Below are positions 52,901-64,000 of a stretch of DNA of 64,000 nt, one piece after another (position 1 is the stretch's first letter; the number at the start of each line of letters is the position of its first letter). The notes beneath the pieces are model-generated. The model was not told the DNA's origin and did not search any database. It saw only the letters and a program-made list of their open reading frames with translations. The position numbers were made by a program, and so were the translations under genes. This stretch comes from Nyssa sinensis (Eukaryota > Streptophyta > Magnoliopsida > Cornales > Nyssaceae), in contig CM018041.1 in assembly GCA_008638375.1 (NCBI GenBank), positions 6,005,501 through 6,069,500 on the forward strand, written 5' to 3'.

Positions 52901-55900
52901 ATATATATTATATATATATATATAATTTAAATGATATTAGCATTTACAACTAATTTTATGAGATTTATTTGGCTGTATATATTGCATGAGATTTATTTGG
53001 TTAGTTTGAGACCGTGAATTTCTGAGCTGACTCGCATGGAATTAAACTTTACACCTGACCGTATCAAGATATGCAAATCTCTTTTGACTGATACCGTTTA
53101 AAACATATCAGAATAAAAGCCCAAAGGCCCACCCGCCTTTTCTATATAGCCGCATAACCATAACAAGTTTTCTCTAATGCCATACCAAACCAAGACCTTT
53201 CCTACAAGGAAAGCAAGAACCCGCGGCTCCCCTTTTTGATAATTGATGTGTCTCTGGTGTCAAGAGAGGGACATTGCGAATATAATGATCATATAAAATG
53301 CCATGCATCAGCGTTGAGAATCAGCCTAATGGCAAGGTATAGAGCCCATCAAAGATGTGGGAACAATGCTGTCTGTTTTCCCAAAATCAGGTGGAAAAGT
53401 GGAGGGAAGAGAAGTATAAGTGTGGGAGAGAAGAAAAGGGTTTGAGTGGGGCCCATAGTTCTACTTTTATATTTTATACCCCTTTAATTAAATAAGTTTA
53501 CTTTTATACCTTTTTCATTAAAGATCTTAATTTTTTTGGAAGTAAAAATGACTTGTATAAATACATGAATTTAAGTTTCTCCTATGCATGCACAAGTTGT
53601 TCTACTTCCCAGTATTATTTATGTAAAATGATCATAAATTTGCGTGAATTCTATTTGACAAGCGCAGTTAGATAACTTTGGATGTCAGAAATGATGACGT
53701 AAAGACAATATATTCTTTATTATTAATGTGTCCAGGATGATATGCTTCCATATCAGAGATCTAGTGGCAAAAAAGGCTAAAACAGGGTGTCTTCATTATG
53801 TAGATGGAACCAAATATTGTTCTCTCATATTTTACAGAATAAAAACTGAATTAGGCAGCAAATGTTACTATTACCATTATCAAATTTTGGATAGATCTTC
53901 ATTCACTGAACTATGTCTTTTTTTCTTTAGAAAATGGGTCTCCTAGAGGAGTGTCTACGAGATTGCAATCGGGCTCTTGTAATTTATCCAAGCTATGCAA
54001 AGGTGAAAATGCTTTCATCATTTAGTTATGCTTTTGTTTATCATATATTGTAAAGATGCTTTTGTTTTGTTTCTTTTCTTTTTTGGTTCATTTCTTCCAC
54101 CATTAGTTTTGTGCAAACAATTGTCTGGAACTGTTTGGAAATAGTGGTCATTGTAAAAATATAAAACAAAATAAGAAACGAAGATTTTAACTTCTTACCT
54201 TTTTTCATCTTTTGTTTGTTTTCCAAGATACAGTGGGCTAGGCATGAGCTAACCTCACTTAGAGCTATCTGGTATGGTCTGAATGTACCTGTGTAGAAGT
54301 TTTTTTCCACCTCAAAGCAACTCTTATGCGCCAGTCTGCTCTGAATGCCCATAACCCAGTCTGACGGTTTTTTGAGAGAGATGCCACTGAGGTGTTACTG
54401 TAACAACCCGTTCAGGAATTAATTTATCATGTGCAACTGGAACCATTATCTTTTGATTAATGCTGTGTTCTCTTTGCTCAAATATGACTGAAAATTACAG
54501 TGTTTCTCTGATGTTGTGCTCTTCTTGGATTTAAGTTTCTGCTAGTCATCACACTGCAGTTGACATTTTTCAACTATAAATTATCTTCACTGTAGGCTTG
54601 GTATAGGAGAGGGAAAGCAAATGCTTCTTTGGAGAATTATGAAGATGCTGTCCGTGACTTGAATGTTTCCAAGAATATCGAAATGTCTTTGGGTGGAAAG
54701 AGACAGATAGAAAGTGAGTTAAAGTTACTCTTAAACAAATTTAAGGGAACAAGCCGTTCACTGGATAAAGCTAATGAGAACAACCCAGCTTTCCTCAGTA
54801 TGATCTTTACCTCTGTTAATTGTCCATCTCTTTTTAAAATTTTTTTATTGGTAATCTGTTGCTGATTTAAGTTAATTCTTGTCGTCACTTGTACTCTACC
54901 CTTTTGACGTTACTCATCTGTAGACTGTAAGCTATTTGATGTTCCAAAGTTACATAAAACTTGAGATCTTTATGGATGTAGGCTTGGAACTTGGAAGTAT
55001 CTTAATATTGTGGTACAGTGGGTGTTTATTTTGTTTCTCAAAGAAGAAACAAGTGGTGGTGGCCAGGTCCAGCGAAGGGGCATGGACTTAAATCGCGGTC
55101 ACGGTGTAACGATATTGGGAGTATTAGGTCATTCGTAATGGGAATCGGAAACCACAACTGTTATTTTTTTTTCAAATACAAGCAAATCTCTTAAAGGTTA
55201 TTGATACACATATCTTGACTACAATTATCATATTTTAATATTTTTTACTATTAGTTTTCAATTTTTTAACGCCTAAAAATTATTTTTCTTATAAATAACA
55301 CGTATAAAGATATTTTATTATTTTATATAGATTTTTTAAAATTAAAGTAATAAGAAGTATCATTTAATTTAAATAACATTACAACAAGTAATATAAATAA
55401 TAACAAAAAATAATCATGAGCATGAAAATCAATTTAGTGTAATTAGTTATGGAATAAAAAAAATTTAAAAATTTTGAGACCAAGAGGTCTTTTTGAGTTC
55501 GTATTGACCCGTATGTTTTGGTAACTCATTTTAATTTTTTTTTGAATTATTTTGTTAAGTATCTCTCTTGTATATAAATCTTTAAAAATAGAAATCGTAA
55601 AAATTATGCAAAAAAAATTTAAAAATTAAAAATTAAAAGAAGATTAAAAATTTGAAAAAATAAAAAAACTTAAAACAACCACACCAGTCTTGTAATGGCT
55701 TATAACGGTCGTAACGGCTGATACGACTGTAAATTTTAGTCACACTAATATATTGGCGTGTATCGATGAGTCAAAAAATCGATATGCAACGGCCAATGCA
55801 TAACGGTCAATACGTAACGTAACGGCCGTTATTTAAAACCATGGGATTGGGTATAGATCCATGACTCAGGGGTGTGGACTCTTATGGCTTGGAATAAATC

Positions 55901-58900
55901 GGCAAAATGGGGTTCTAATGTTCGAAGCTCTTAAAATCTCTAATGTGATAACAAGGGTTCTATGGGTGTTGGCACCAAAATTTCGATGGACTACATTGGC
56001 CATTATGAAGTCCACTGAGCCATTCAACTTTGGGCCGCAAAAAAAAAAACGTAAAAGAACAAAGGATCCAACAAGCTATATAAGTGTTTGCACAAACAAA
56101 ACCATTAGCAAACTCTAAACCATTCAAATAAAATAAAATGATAAATTAAATTTCAAATTGAAATTTAAAGTTTAGATAGGGATAAGACCCTATCTCTAAA
56201 AATTTAAATTCAAATCGATACAAATCTTGAAACGAATCATGTTGCGAGTGGCTATAAAATGGCCTTTTAGCAAAAGTCAAAAAGACTTTTTTTTTTTGGA
56301 AAGAATAGAGAGCGATAAAGAAAGGGAGAGCACTTTTTGAAGCCTAGAAAGAGAACCCGAAAGCTTGAGAAGTTTCTTGAAAGGCAATAAGATCCGAAAT
56401 ACCTAAAGCATCAAGGCTTGAAGAACAAAGAGAATCAGACGACTTCTAAAGTCCTATTTCTACATTTTGTTTCCTTTTTTTCGATTTCTATTACCCTTTT
56501 CTCGAAGAATGGAATTGTTTAGGTAAAGGGTTCCAAACCCTTCTTCCATTTGAAATCATATTGTAAAAAAAGGGGTCGAAACCCCACATGTAAATAAAAA
56601 TTATCTATCTCTTTATATAGCTACTGTTTCTTTCATATTATGAGAATTGAAGATTTTCCTTTTTAGATGTAAATAACAAACTGACATATACCAGATTGGA
56701 GGTAAGAATGCGTAAGCTAACTTACAACTCGGACAATTTGCTGATAACAAATCTCGTGAGGTTTGTGAATCTTTGTGTGAAATTTGTGTCGACAATGGGC
56801 ATGGCAAAAAACCATTTCTATATGATCAAACAAAACATATTGGGGTTGACGAACATTTTGCCAAAGATAAATTGATGATAAATAGAGTTATGTCCCTTGA
56901 ATATTGACAGAGTACCAGTTGACTGATTTTTTTTAACAGAAGTTAACAATTTCACTATCGTAACATTGTCTGGCATGATAGATATTACATGTAAAAATAC
57001 AATTTTACTAGTTTACAAATACGCTAGTCCCAACCTTGGACTAGTTTCAAAGAAGAAGATCTCCACAGTTAACAAATATGATGTGCAAGAAAGAGGGGGA
57101 ATCTGTTAATTATCTTTTTCTTTATTGTGAGGCTGCTAGGGATATATGGTCCATGATTTTCTCTCTTTTTGGCATTGTGTAGTTATGCCCCACTTAGGGA
57201 TCTTTTTTTGGTTTTTTTTTTCCTGATAAGTAAATGTTATATAAAAAGTGCCCAAGGGGGTGCAACCCAGATACAAGCAAGAAAATAGAGACTTATAAGC
57301 CTTTGTCTCTAAATTCAACATGTTTGAATGATCAGTAAACATGTATAAAGAAATGGGGATTTATTTGAAACCCCCCACCCCAACCCACCCCCCCCCCCCC
57401 CCACAAAAAAAAATAATAATAATAATGAAGTATCCAATATTCTCTTCTATAACTTGCGTTTGTGAATCTCCAATTCCTCAAACGTGTGATGTTTTCGCTA
57501 TAACAAACCACACAAGGCAGTGCCACCATGAAGGGCATGCTGTTCCCCAACTCTGAAAGGGCTTGATCACCAACCCATGCATGGTCCAAAAAGCTCTAAA
57601 GGTGGTATAAAGCATAGATCACACATCTCTAGCTACCACACAATGGAGTAGAAAATGGAATTTTTTACCAAACTCATGTGGTTTGGGTTTGATTTAATCT
57701 GACCCAAGTAGGTTTTTACTTATTTACTAAACTCATGTAATTTTTGAAATCACATCTTGAAGATGGGATTTCAAAGCCAATTTTTTTAACGAAAATCGCA
57801 TCTTTAAGATGTGATTTCAAACCAATAAAGATTTGGGAGTCATCCCAAATCTTTATTGGTTTGCGCAAGGCATCTCAAGTTATTGGTAACATGCGATTTC
57901 GTTAAAAAAATTGACTTTGAAATCGTATCTTGAAAATGCGATTTCAAAAATTACATGAATTTGATAAATAAGTGAAAATGTACGTATGTCAGGTTAAATA
58001 AAAAAAAAACTCACAAGGGTTTCGTAAAAAATTTATACAAAATGGTTGGATGATTCTTCCTTTCTATTACATATGCAACACCAAGTAGGAAGAATCTTTC
58101 TTTTCTCTTTACCGTGTCCGTGGTAAGAAAAGCCTTGAATGCTGCATTCCATACAAAAAGTGAGACATTTGAGGAGACCAGAACATTCCAAACACTCTTC
58201 CAAGGTAAACTTACCCCACTATGCCCCAAGCACCTAATAATTCGAGTGGACCTCAAATCTCCCGTTAGTCCCTGACTTCCATATAATCGAATCCTCCCTA
58301 TCCAACGTTACACGTGCCCATATAAAACCGTCATAAGATCCACCATCGAAGGCAGCTTCCAATCCTGAAAAGCCCTCATGAAGTGAGGATCCACACAATC
58401 CCATGAGCCGTAAGCCTCTTTATCCCAAGCAATGTGGAATAAGTCAGGAAATATGCTCTTCAATGGACTATTCCCACACCAAATGTCATGCCAAAATTTA
58501 GTCCTATCCCCTTTCTCCCCATCACAAACTGAATAGAGGCGGCAAACTCACTCCAACCAGTACTGATACTCTTCCACAAGCTCACTCCATTCGAGCATGT
58601 CACCTCAGCTGAAGTCCATCCTCTAGAGCTAGTTCTGTATTTTCCTTCTAGCATTTCTTGTTAAAGGCAGACATTTTTTAACCACAAATTGCCACAACCA
58701 CTTCCCAAGCAATGCTTTATTGAGTTGCCTGAGACAACAAATCCCATGGCCTCCACTGTTTTGAGGAGGGCACATCTTGTTGGCTTGTTCCATGCAACAA
58801 GGTGATATTTGAAATTATCCCCCAAATCACTCCATAAGAAGTCTCTTTGAAGCTTTTCCAATTTCTCTGCTATTGAAATTGGGATGGGAAAGAGAGACAT

Positions 58901-61900
58901 AAAATGTGGGAAGGCTTGATGAGAGTCAACTTTCCACCCTTTGAGAGAGATATCGCCTCTTTCAACCCGCAAGTCTCTTCTCCACCACTGAATCCCAGAC
59001 CACTGTAGCTTTAAAGGATTCTCCTAGAGCCAATCCCAAGTAAGAGATGGGCAAAGCTTGGATTGTACAACCAAGGTTGCCTGCAAAAGGAACCACATCC
59101 TCCACCTGTTCCACTGAAATCATGTCGGACTTTGCCAAATTAATGTGCAAATCAGAAACCGCCTCGAAGCACGTGAGAATGGGGGTAAAGGCAGGGATGC
59201 GAAATCGGCAAGCTTGGAGAGCATACTCCGTTGTCTCATGTGGTGCATATGGAGGGAGCTGAATAGGAAGTGCTTTCAAGATGCAGAAGCTCTGGTATAT
59301 GGAATTGAGAATATGTTGTTACACTCTCTTTATTTTTGGATGATTGGGAGTATCTCAGACTCATGATATAGTTACTTAGATTTTATAGATGATTTGAAAT
59401 TGTAAAGTCTAGGTTTCTGTTTGGTTACCTCTTTTTGTAAATGGGTGGCATCCCCCTTGGTGCCTATTTATTTGTAAAATGACATTTATAAAAAAAAAAC
59501 TAATCTTGTAATTTTTCTCCCCTTACCCTATATGAAAAGATGGTGACATTTCCCCTATATAAAAAAACGATAACATGACAAAATCAAGACAAGTTATTCC
59601 ATTTCTCATGTCTTTTTCTTCTTCTAAAATAGTATTTACTTTTTTTCCCTACTCTAAATATTGGTAGTTCAATAGTTTAGTGATTTAACAAGTGAAAGTA
59701 TTATCACCAAAATCACAAGTAAAGGAATTTTATATCATTATTCACAAGGAAACTTATGAATGAATCATTATAGAGAGGGACTAAATTGCTTTCAGCGGAG
59801 CCATTTCCTAGTTTCCTTTAATAGTTAGGGAGGATGAGGTGGGGTGGTTTTTGGGGGGGGCAGCTTATAACTATCTGTATTTATTCTCCCAACCAGAAAA
59901 GGGTCTGCAGCAGGGGGAGGGGAAAATTTATTCTTTACTTCAGGTGATAAAAGTTTTATCATACATCTTAGCAAATGGCATGCTCATCAAAGAAACGGAC
60001 TTGTAATTATGGAATGTTACCTTAGCAGGGTATGCCCCTTTAAACCCTCAGTTTTAGTATGTATAGTTCATTTTTAGCCAACATTTCTTTTATTAATTAT
60101 TTGTAACAGTTGGTCCTTTTTTTCTTGGTTTCTCAATTTAGGTTTTGTGTGACAGATGAGCCACACCAAATAAAACTGCAGTGTGTATCCACACCAACTA
60201 AAGGAAGGGGTATGGCCTCTCTGACTGGCATTCCTCAAGCTTCTTTAATTCATATTGAAGAACCTTATGCTGCGGTATGAGAAATATCTTTCTTATTGAT
60301 GGTGTCAAAATACTCTTAGATTTTCTTTATTGACTTGTCTTTTGGATCCAAATTCAAGTCTTCATTAAATATAATTATTAACAAAGCCACTTCTGTCCAG
60401 TATGTTTACTTCTACGACAATAGTTGTGGTGTGGCAGCGATTTTTCTGCAGTTATTATCTGCTACATCTTGTGTGTTTCTTCATTTTATAATTTTTATTC
60501 TATAAAGAGGGATTTGTTGAGAATATCTTTATCCAAGACCATTGAACTTAGAGGCACTAAGTTCAACCCGTAATTAAGTTCCATCATTGGAATATATCCA
60601 ACACCATTGAACTTAGAGGCACTAAGCCTATACATGAACATGAATTTGCAGAAGCCCTCTTGTGTTCCTACTCAAAAACCAAACTGAGCAGAAAAACATG
60701 AATATGCTGGACCACATTTCATTCTTACTTGACACAATGATTTGCAGGTCATATTGAAGCACTGTCGGGACACTCATTGTCATTTCTGCTTGAATGAATT
60801 ACCAGCGGATACAGTTCCCTGTTCTTCATGTTCAATACCGTTGTATTGTTCTCAGCAATGCCAAATACAAGCAGGAGGGCAAAAGTTGGGGAAAAGTTTA
60901 AAGAATTATGGCATTAATGAAACCTTTTCAGGCGATCTTGAAAAATATATAGCTGATATTACATTATCCAAGGTCTCTGGCTCGAACATTGAGTGCATTG
61001 CCGAACATAGACATGAGTGTCAAGGTGTACATTGGCCTGCAATATTGCCACCTGAGATTGTTTTGGCTGGTCGAGTTCTCGTGAAGTCTATACAGCAACA
61101 AAGACATTATAAAGATGTTTCCAATCTCATGGGAACTTTGGTATTCCTTCAATTACTTTTGTCTATTGGTATCTATTTTGGTTGTTTGTCTTATTGTTTT
61201 ATGGAAGGATCTAACTTGGCGGCTGGTGGCCTGTATTTTCTTGTAGGATCTTTCTCACAATTATTTACTGCTGCCTCCAGAAAACAAGTTGGAGTTTCAT
61301 ATTTACTCCATCATTTTGTTGTACTGTCTTCAGCATTCTCATGGCTCCGAATTTCCAATTAACGGGGTTACTGTTTCACAGGTAATATCCACCCTCAGTC
61401 CTGTTTCTCACCTCTCCTTGCAGAGCACCTCTATTCAGAACATATTATATTTAACTTTAAGTCGATTTTTATGGGTATCATATGCATGTATAAGAGGACT
61501 TGATTATTACTTTTTTTCCTTTTTTTAATAAATATTTTACTATTGTTCAACTATTTGGATATCATTTTAAATAACCACATACTTGTTCAAATTTTAATGG
61601 AGTTGGTTGGTTAATTTGAATACAGTTTGGTTTCTAGATTTAGGTTTATGTTTCTCAACCTTGGGAAAAAAAACTTGGGAGTCCATTTGGGCCGTTTTGT
61701 ACCCGCCTTTAAGCTGGCCCACCACAGTCTTTATCGAGCATCCTTCAATGATTCTTTCTACTTTTAGTTCATTATCTCATTGATTTATAGTGGTTTGGTT
61801 CCCTTTCAAATAAAAAGTCCTTCTCCCCCTGTTCTTTTGGTTTTACTAATTTCCTTTATCAGATTTGGGTCAATGTCAAATCCCAACCTGTATAAAAGAA

Positions 61901-62545
61901 GACAGGTTTTCCTACATTCGACTGAAGCTCATGGATAATATAAGTATCCAAATAATGTGAGCAACTTGGAATTGTCATAAAGAAAAATTCAAATCAACAT
62001 TTTTTTATTAGACAAAATGAACATTTTAGTTGTTCATTTTTTCAGAAGCTCTTATATTTTGTTTCTTTCTTGTATCCACCTGTTTGTTGCTGGTGGACTT
62101 TCCCACAGTTGACGTTTTTAATGGGTGGATACAGAGATAAAACTGCATGTATGCACTATAACTTTTTTATTCTAATTGATGATTTGTTTGCATTAATTAA
62201 TGAAATGGATTAAAAAATGCATGCTTTGGTAATAACTTTTTGTTTTAATGTTTTCATCTAATTATTTTCTCTCCCCGAATGTGAATTTTTTTTGAGGAAA
62301 GTGCCAATCACAGTATAAGATATGAATAGCGAAGATAGGTTTAATGCAGCATCTCCCACGGGTTTAATTATCATCCAGTCACCTTCTTTTTCTTTTCATG
62401 GATTCAGATTGTTATACTGCTCTCTCAAATTAAGGTGAATTCAATGGCAATCGTTCGTATGAAATTTCTTGATGTATATGGGCCACTGACTCAGTCTGGA
62501 AAATTTTCTCCTGCTTGGAACGCTTTAACTAGCAATGTGGAACAG
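49923..62545 (+). CDS. TPR-MYND-SET protein, AT1G33400 (TPR9)-like, 5' part; continues past the window
   Basis: Nine exons seen: 49923-50051, 50159-50293, 52794-52880, 53931-54002, 54596-54797, 60156-60274, 60748-61140, 61247-61381 and 62408-62545; 470 residues so far. TPR repeats span about 65-200 (GNECFAKGDYPKALNLYSQ, LYVNRASVLH, AWYRRGKANASLENYEDAVR). A SET N-flank follows (IKLQCVSTPTKGRGMAS), then a MYND zinc finger (CHFC, CSSC, YCSQQC, HRHEC) and the SET insert (VILLSQIKVNSMAI). The catalytic NHSCxPN motif is not in the window, so the 3' exons lie beyond 64000. Such proteins are predicted lysine methyltransferases. The join of exon 5 to exon 6 is the least certain: I paired a GTATGA donor with the GACAG acceptor because only that keeps the frame; small extra exons could hide in the 5.4-kb intron. 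The ATG is the first one in frame. Confidence 0.88.
50294..52793. other. Large intron 2 of the TPR-SET gene
   Basis: 2.5 kb without coding signal. 51190-51680 reads like part of a retroelement end (purine-rich then 'tactgaaatactcctcc'), but no pair of ends was found and I do not classify it. Confidence 0.4.
55081..55843. mobile_element. TIR element, about 760 bp (TPR-SET intron 5)
   Basis: Left end 'catggacttaaatcgcggtc' and inverted right end 'catggttttaaataacggcc' correspond, and the similarity goes on as 'acggtgtaacg' against 'gttacgttacg'. The right part is packed with CGTAACGG-type units. No open frame; a decayed non-autonomous DNA transposon is likely. Confidence 0.55.
57060..57190 (+). 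mobile_element. LINE (L1-type) fragment, zinc-binding RT C-terminal region
   Basis: The plus strand encodes MCKKEGESVNYLFLYCEAAR then DIWSMIFSLFGIV, the 'CKRxGESVDHLLLHC' signature of the zf-RVT region after plant LINE reverse transcriptase. Stops follow. Part of the repeat cluster in intron 5. Confidence 0.7.
57655..58040. mobile_element. Foldback MITE, nearly complete hairpin (TPR-SET intron 5)
   Basis: The two halves are long inverted repeats of about 170-190 bp around a tiny centre (57845, 'tttggga gtca tcccaaa'). Outer parts also match inverted: 'acttatttactaaactcatg' against 'acttatttatcaaattcatg'. Inside each arm lie several 'gcgatttca / aaatcgcat' units. No coding capacity. Confidence 0.8.
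58041..59190 (-). mobile_element. LINE (L1-type) reverse-transcriptase fragment, inverted segment
   Basis: The minus strand encodes the C-terminal half of a plant LINE RT: CFEAVSDLHINLAKSDMISV, LPISYLGLALG, then MSLFPIPISIAEKLEKLQRD, FLWSDLG, and further down the zf-RVT entry (SNVSLFVWNAAFKAFLTTD). Frames are broken by shifts and stops. It lies head-to-head with a plus-strand LINE 3' end (next feature). Confidence 0.8.
59190..59492 (+). mobile_element. LINE 3' end with poly(A) tail
   Basis: The plus strand encodes the LINE C terminus LRCLMWCIWRELNRKCFQDA ... LLHSLYFWMIG then stop, followed by a 3' UTR and a terminal A-run (about 59484-59492). Together with the inverted segment on its left it has the layout made by twin-priming. 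Confidence 0.75.
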
Positions 62546-64000
62546 GTTCGTCCAATTTTTATTTATTTTTCATTTTTACTGTTTTTCTAGAATGTTATTA
62601 TATGACCTAATGTTTCAATGATATTGTTTTGGACAATTTTCTCTACATAATGCCTTATTTGTTATAATGTGTAATCTAAGTCAAGTCTCCATTTATATCA
62701 CATAATTGTCCATATTAAGAACTGGATATAGGTGTGTAGCTAAGCTGAGTTCAGTTGAGTATAGAGCAACTCAGCCTCATCTAGGTTGCTAGGAAGAGCT
62801 GATTGAGCTTGGCTCAAGCTCGCATGAGATCCAGCAGTCGAATTTGAGGTCAACTTGTAATGCTTGATGGGAATTCAGGCTTAGCTTGGCTTGTTTAAAT
62901 TGCATGCCAAGTCACCCTCTTCCAGGTGGTTTTGAAAATCTACTGTAGTTTTGGACCTAGTTGTCAGATTACTATTGGTTGAAACCTAAGAAGCACGGAT
63001 ACAGCCACGGATACGATATGACATGGATACGCCAATGCGAGTTTTTTTTTAAAAGTAGGATACGGACACGTTGAGTAATATATATTTATATGCATGATCA
63101 TATAATTCAATTCTAACATTATTTTAATCAAATTAGAAGTAAAAAAATTCACAAATTCATCAAGTGAGAGATTTGCAACCTCAAGCACCCCCAACATTTG
63201 GGTGGGGGGGGGGGGGGGAAGAAAAGATTACCCTATCCTTAACAACCCCCCAAAAAGCCCCCGTGTGTCCCCCAATGTGTTTATATGTGTTGGATAACGT
63301 GCCGTAGTGTGTCTCCACGTGTCCAAAATTTTCAATAAATAAAATAGAAATCGGAAACTCATTTTAATGCATAAGACATGTGCTGGGCATGTCCGAAGCA
63401 TGTTCGTGTCCTAGATGTGTTCGACATCATCACTTTGGCCTCGGAGAGGTGTCTGGGCTTCATAGGTTGAAACCTTTTCAAACACCAATGTATTTAAGGA
63501 AGGACAACCTTGTTACATTATTAAATATTATAAGTACTCATGTAAAAAGTGACTTGTAGTAATGAGTATAGATCTTCATGTTTGAGTTTCAAGTAAGTCA
63601 AGTGCTTTTGTGAATTAAATATTAAATAAAGAAAAAAATTACATGGAGACCAAATTGCAACACATGGCTGATGGAATTGAATAGAGATAGGAACAATGAC
63701 TGAGTAGCACATACATGTGAGGCAACCAAGCTGAGTACATGGATGATTGTGCTTGACCCATTCTCTTAGTGAGCTTGAATTCCAGACTCATGCTTGGCTC
63801 GACTAGCTTAATAAATGAGCTGAAACAAGCATTTGAAGAGCCAAGCATAAGCCAAGTTGAGCTTGAGTAGCTTGACTCATTCTACAGCCCTAGAACTGGA
63901 AAGGAAAAAAAAAGAAATAAAAGATCTAATCTGGAATATAAGTTTATTCTTTGGAAGGTTAAGCAATATAAAAACAACGCTAGCATTTTTCATTACCATT
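62546..64000. other. Intron 9 of the TPR-SET gene (runs off the window)
   Basis: No further exon recognised. It contains the Mutator-like element below and AT-rich sequence. Confidence 0.6.
62988..63464. mobile_element. Mutator-like non-autonomous element with 11-bp target-site duplication
   Basis: 477 bp flanked by perfect direct repeats GGTTGAAACCT (62977-62987 and 63465-63475). The ends are inverted relatives: 'aagaagcacggatac' on the left, 'tatgaagcccagacacc' as reverse complement of the right. TSDs of 9-11 bp are typical of Mutator-like elements. The middle has a G-run (about 63204-63218). No transposase. Confidence 0.75.

Noticed and set aside
60742..61362. Continuous 206-codon frame in the TPR-SET gene
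   Set aside because: Only 60748-61140 is exon. The remainder reads through an intron; the conserved protein resumes in another frame at 61247.

Overview
The window is nuclear DNA of a flowering plant, most likely a woody core eudicot. Genes have many introns with GT-AG borders, intergenic DNA is AT-rich and full of TA/GA microsatellites, and the products are plant- or plastid-specific (RAF2, Fe superoxide dismutase, TOC34, class III peroxidase, P-type PPR protein, BOI-type RING ligase). I cannot name the species.

Layout: (1) 1-5407, AT-rich intergenic DNA with a 146-bp tandem repeat. (2) 5408-8541 (+), a RAF2 / pterin-dehydratase-like plastid protein. (3) 9884-11211 (-), a BOI/S-ribonuclease-binding-type RING E3 ligase. 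(4) 12516-18359 (+), a chloroplast-type Fe superoxide dismutase; from memory FSD2 and RAF2 are also neighbours in Arabidopsis (AT5G51100/AT5G51110), so this pair looks like conserved microsynteny. (5) 19.6-20.9 kb, a terminal-inverted-repeat element with a GC-rich interior. (6) 22427-24635 (+), an intronless PPR gene like At1g02060, broken by one extra base. (7) 26666-29562 (-), a CDC20-family APC/C activator. (8) 30288-33217 (-), a secreted class III peroxidase whose first intron contains a decayed fragment of plastid 23S rRNA between two direct repeats. (9) 35766-42847, a giant imperfect palindrome (arms about 3.6 and 2.9 kb, loop about 0.6 kb) carrying mirrored fragments of the ATR checkpoint kinase gene and of a receptor-like kinase, plus tandem arrays. 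(10) 43636-46844 (-), TOC34, the chloroplast import GTPase, with two one-base insertions against its family. (11) 49923 to beyond 64000 (+), the first nine recognisable coding exons of a TPR-MYND-SET protein like AT1G33400; its 5.4-kb intron 5 is a transposon graveyard (TIR element, LINE pieces arranged as in twin priming, foldback MITE).

The genes form no operon-like unit. Functionally, RAF2, FeSOD and TOC34 serve the chloroplast, CDC20 the cell cycle and the peroxidase the cell wall. The object most worth following up is the 7-kb palindrome: if transcribed, it would fold into a kilobase-scale hairpin matching ATR and a receptor kinase, a natural source of siRNA. All exon models are mine, built by joining conserved protein segments at splice consensus sites; no alignment or expression data were available.
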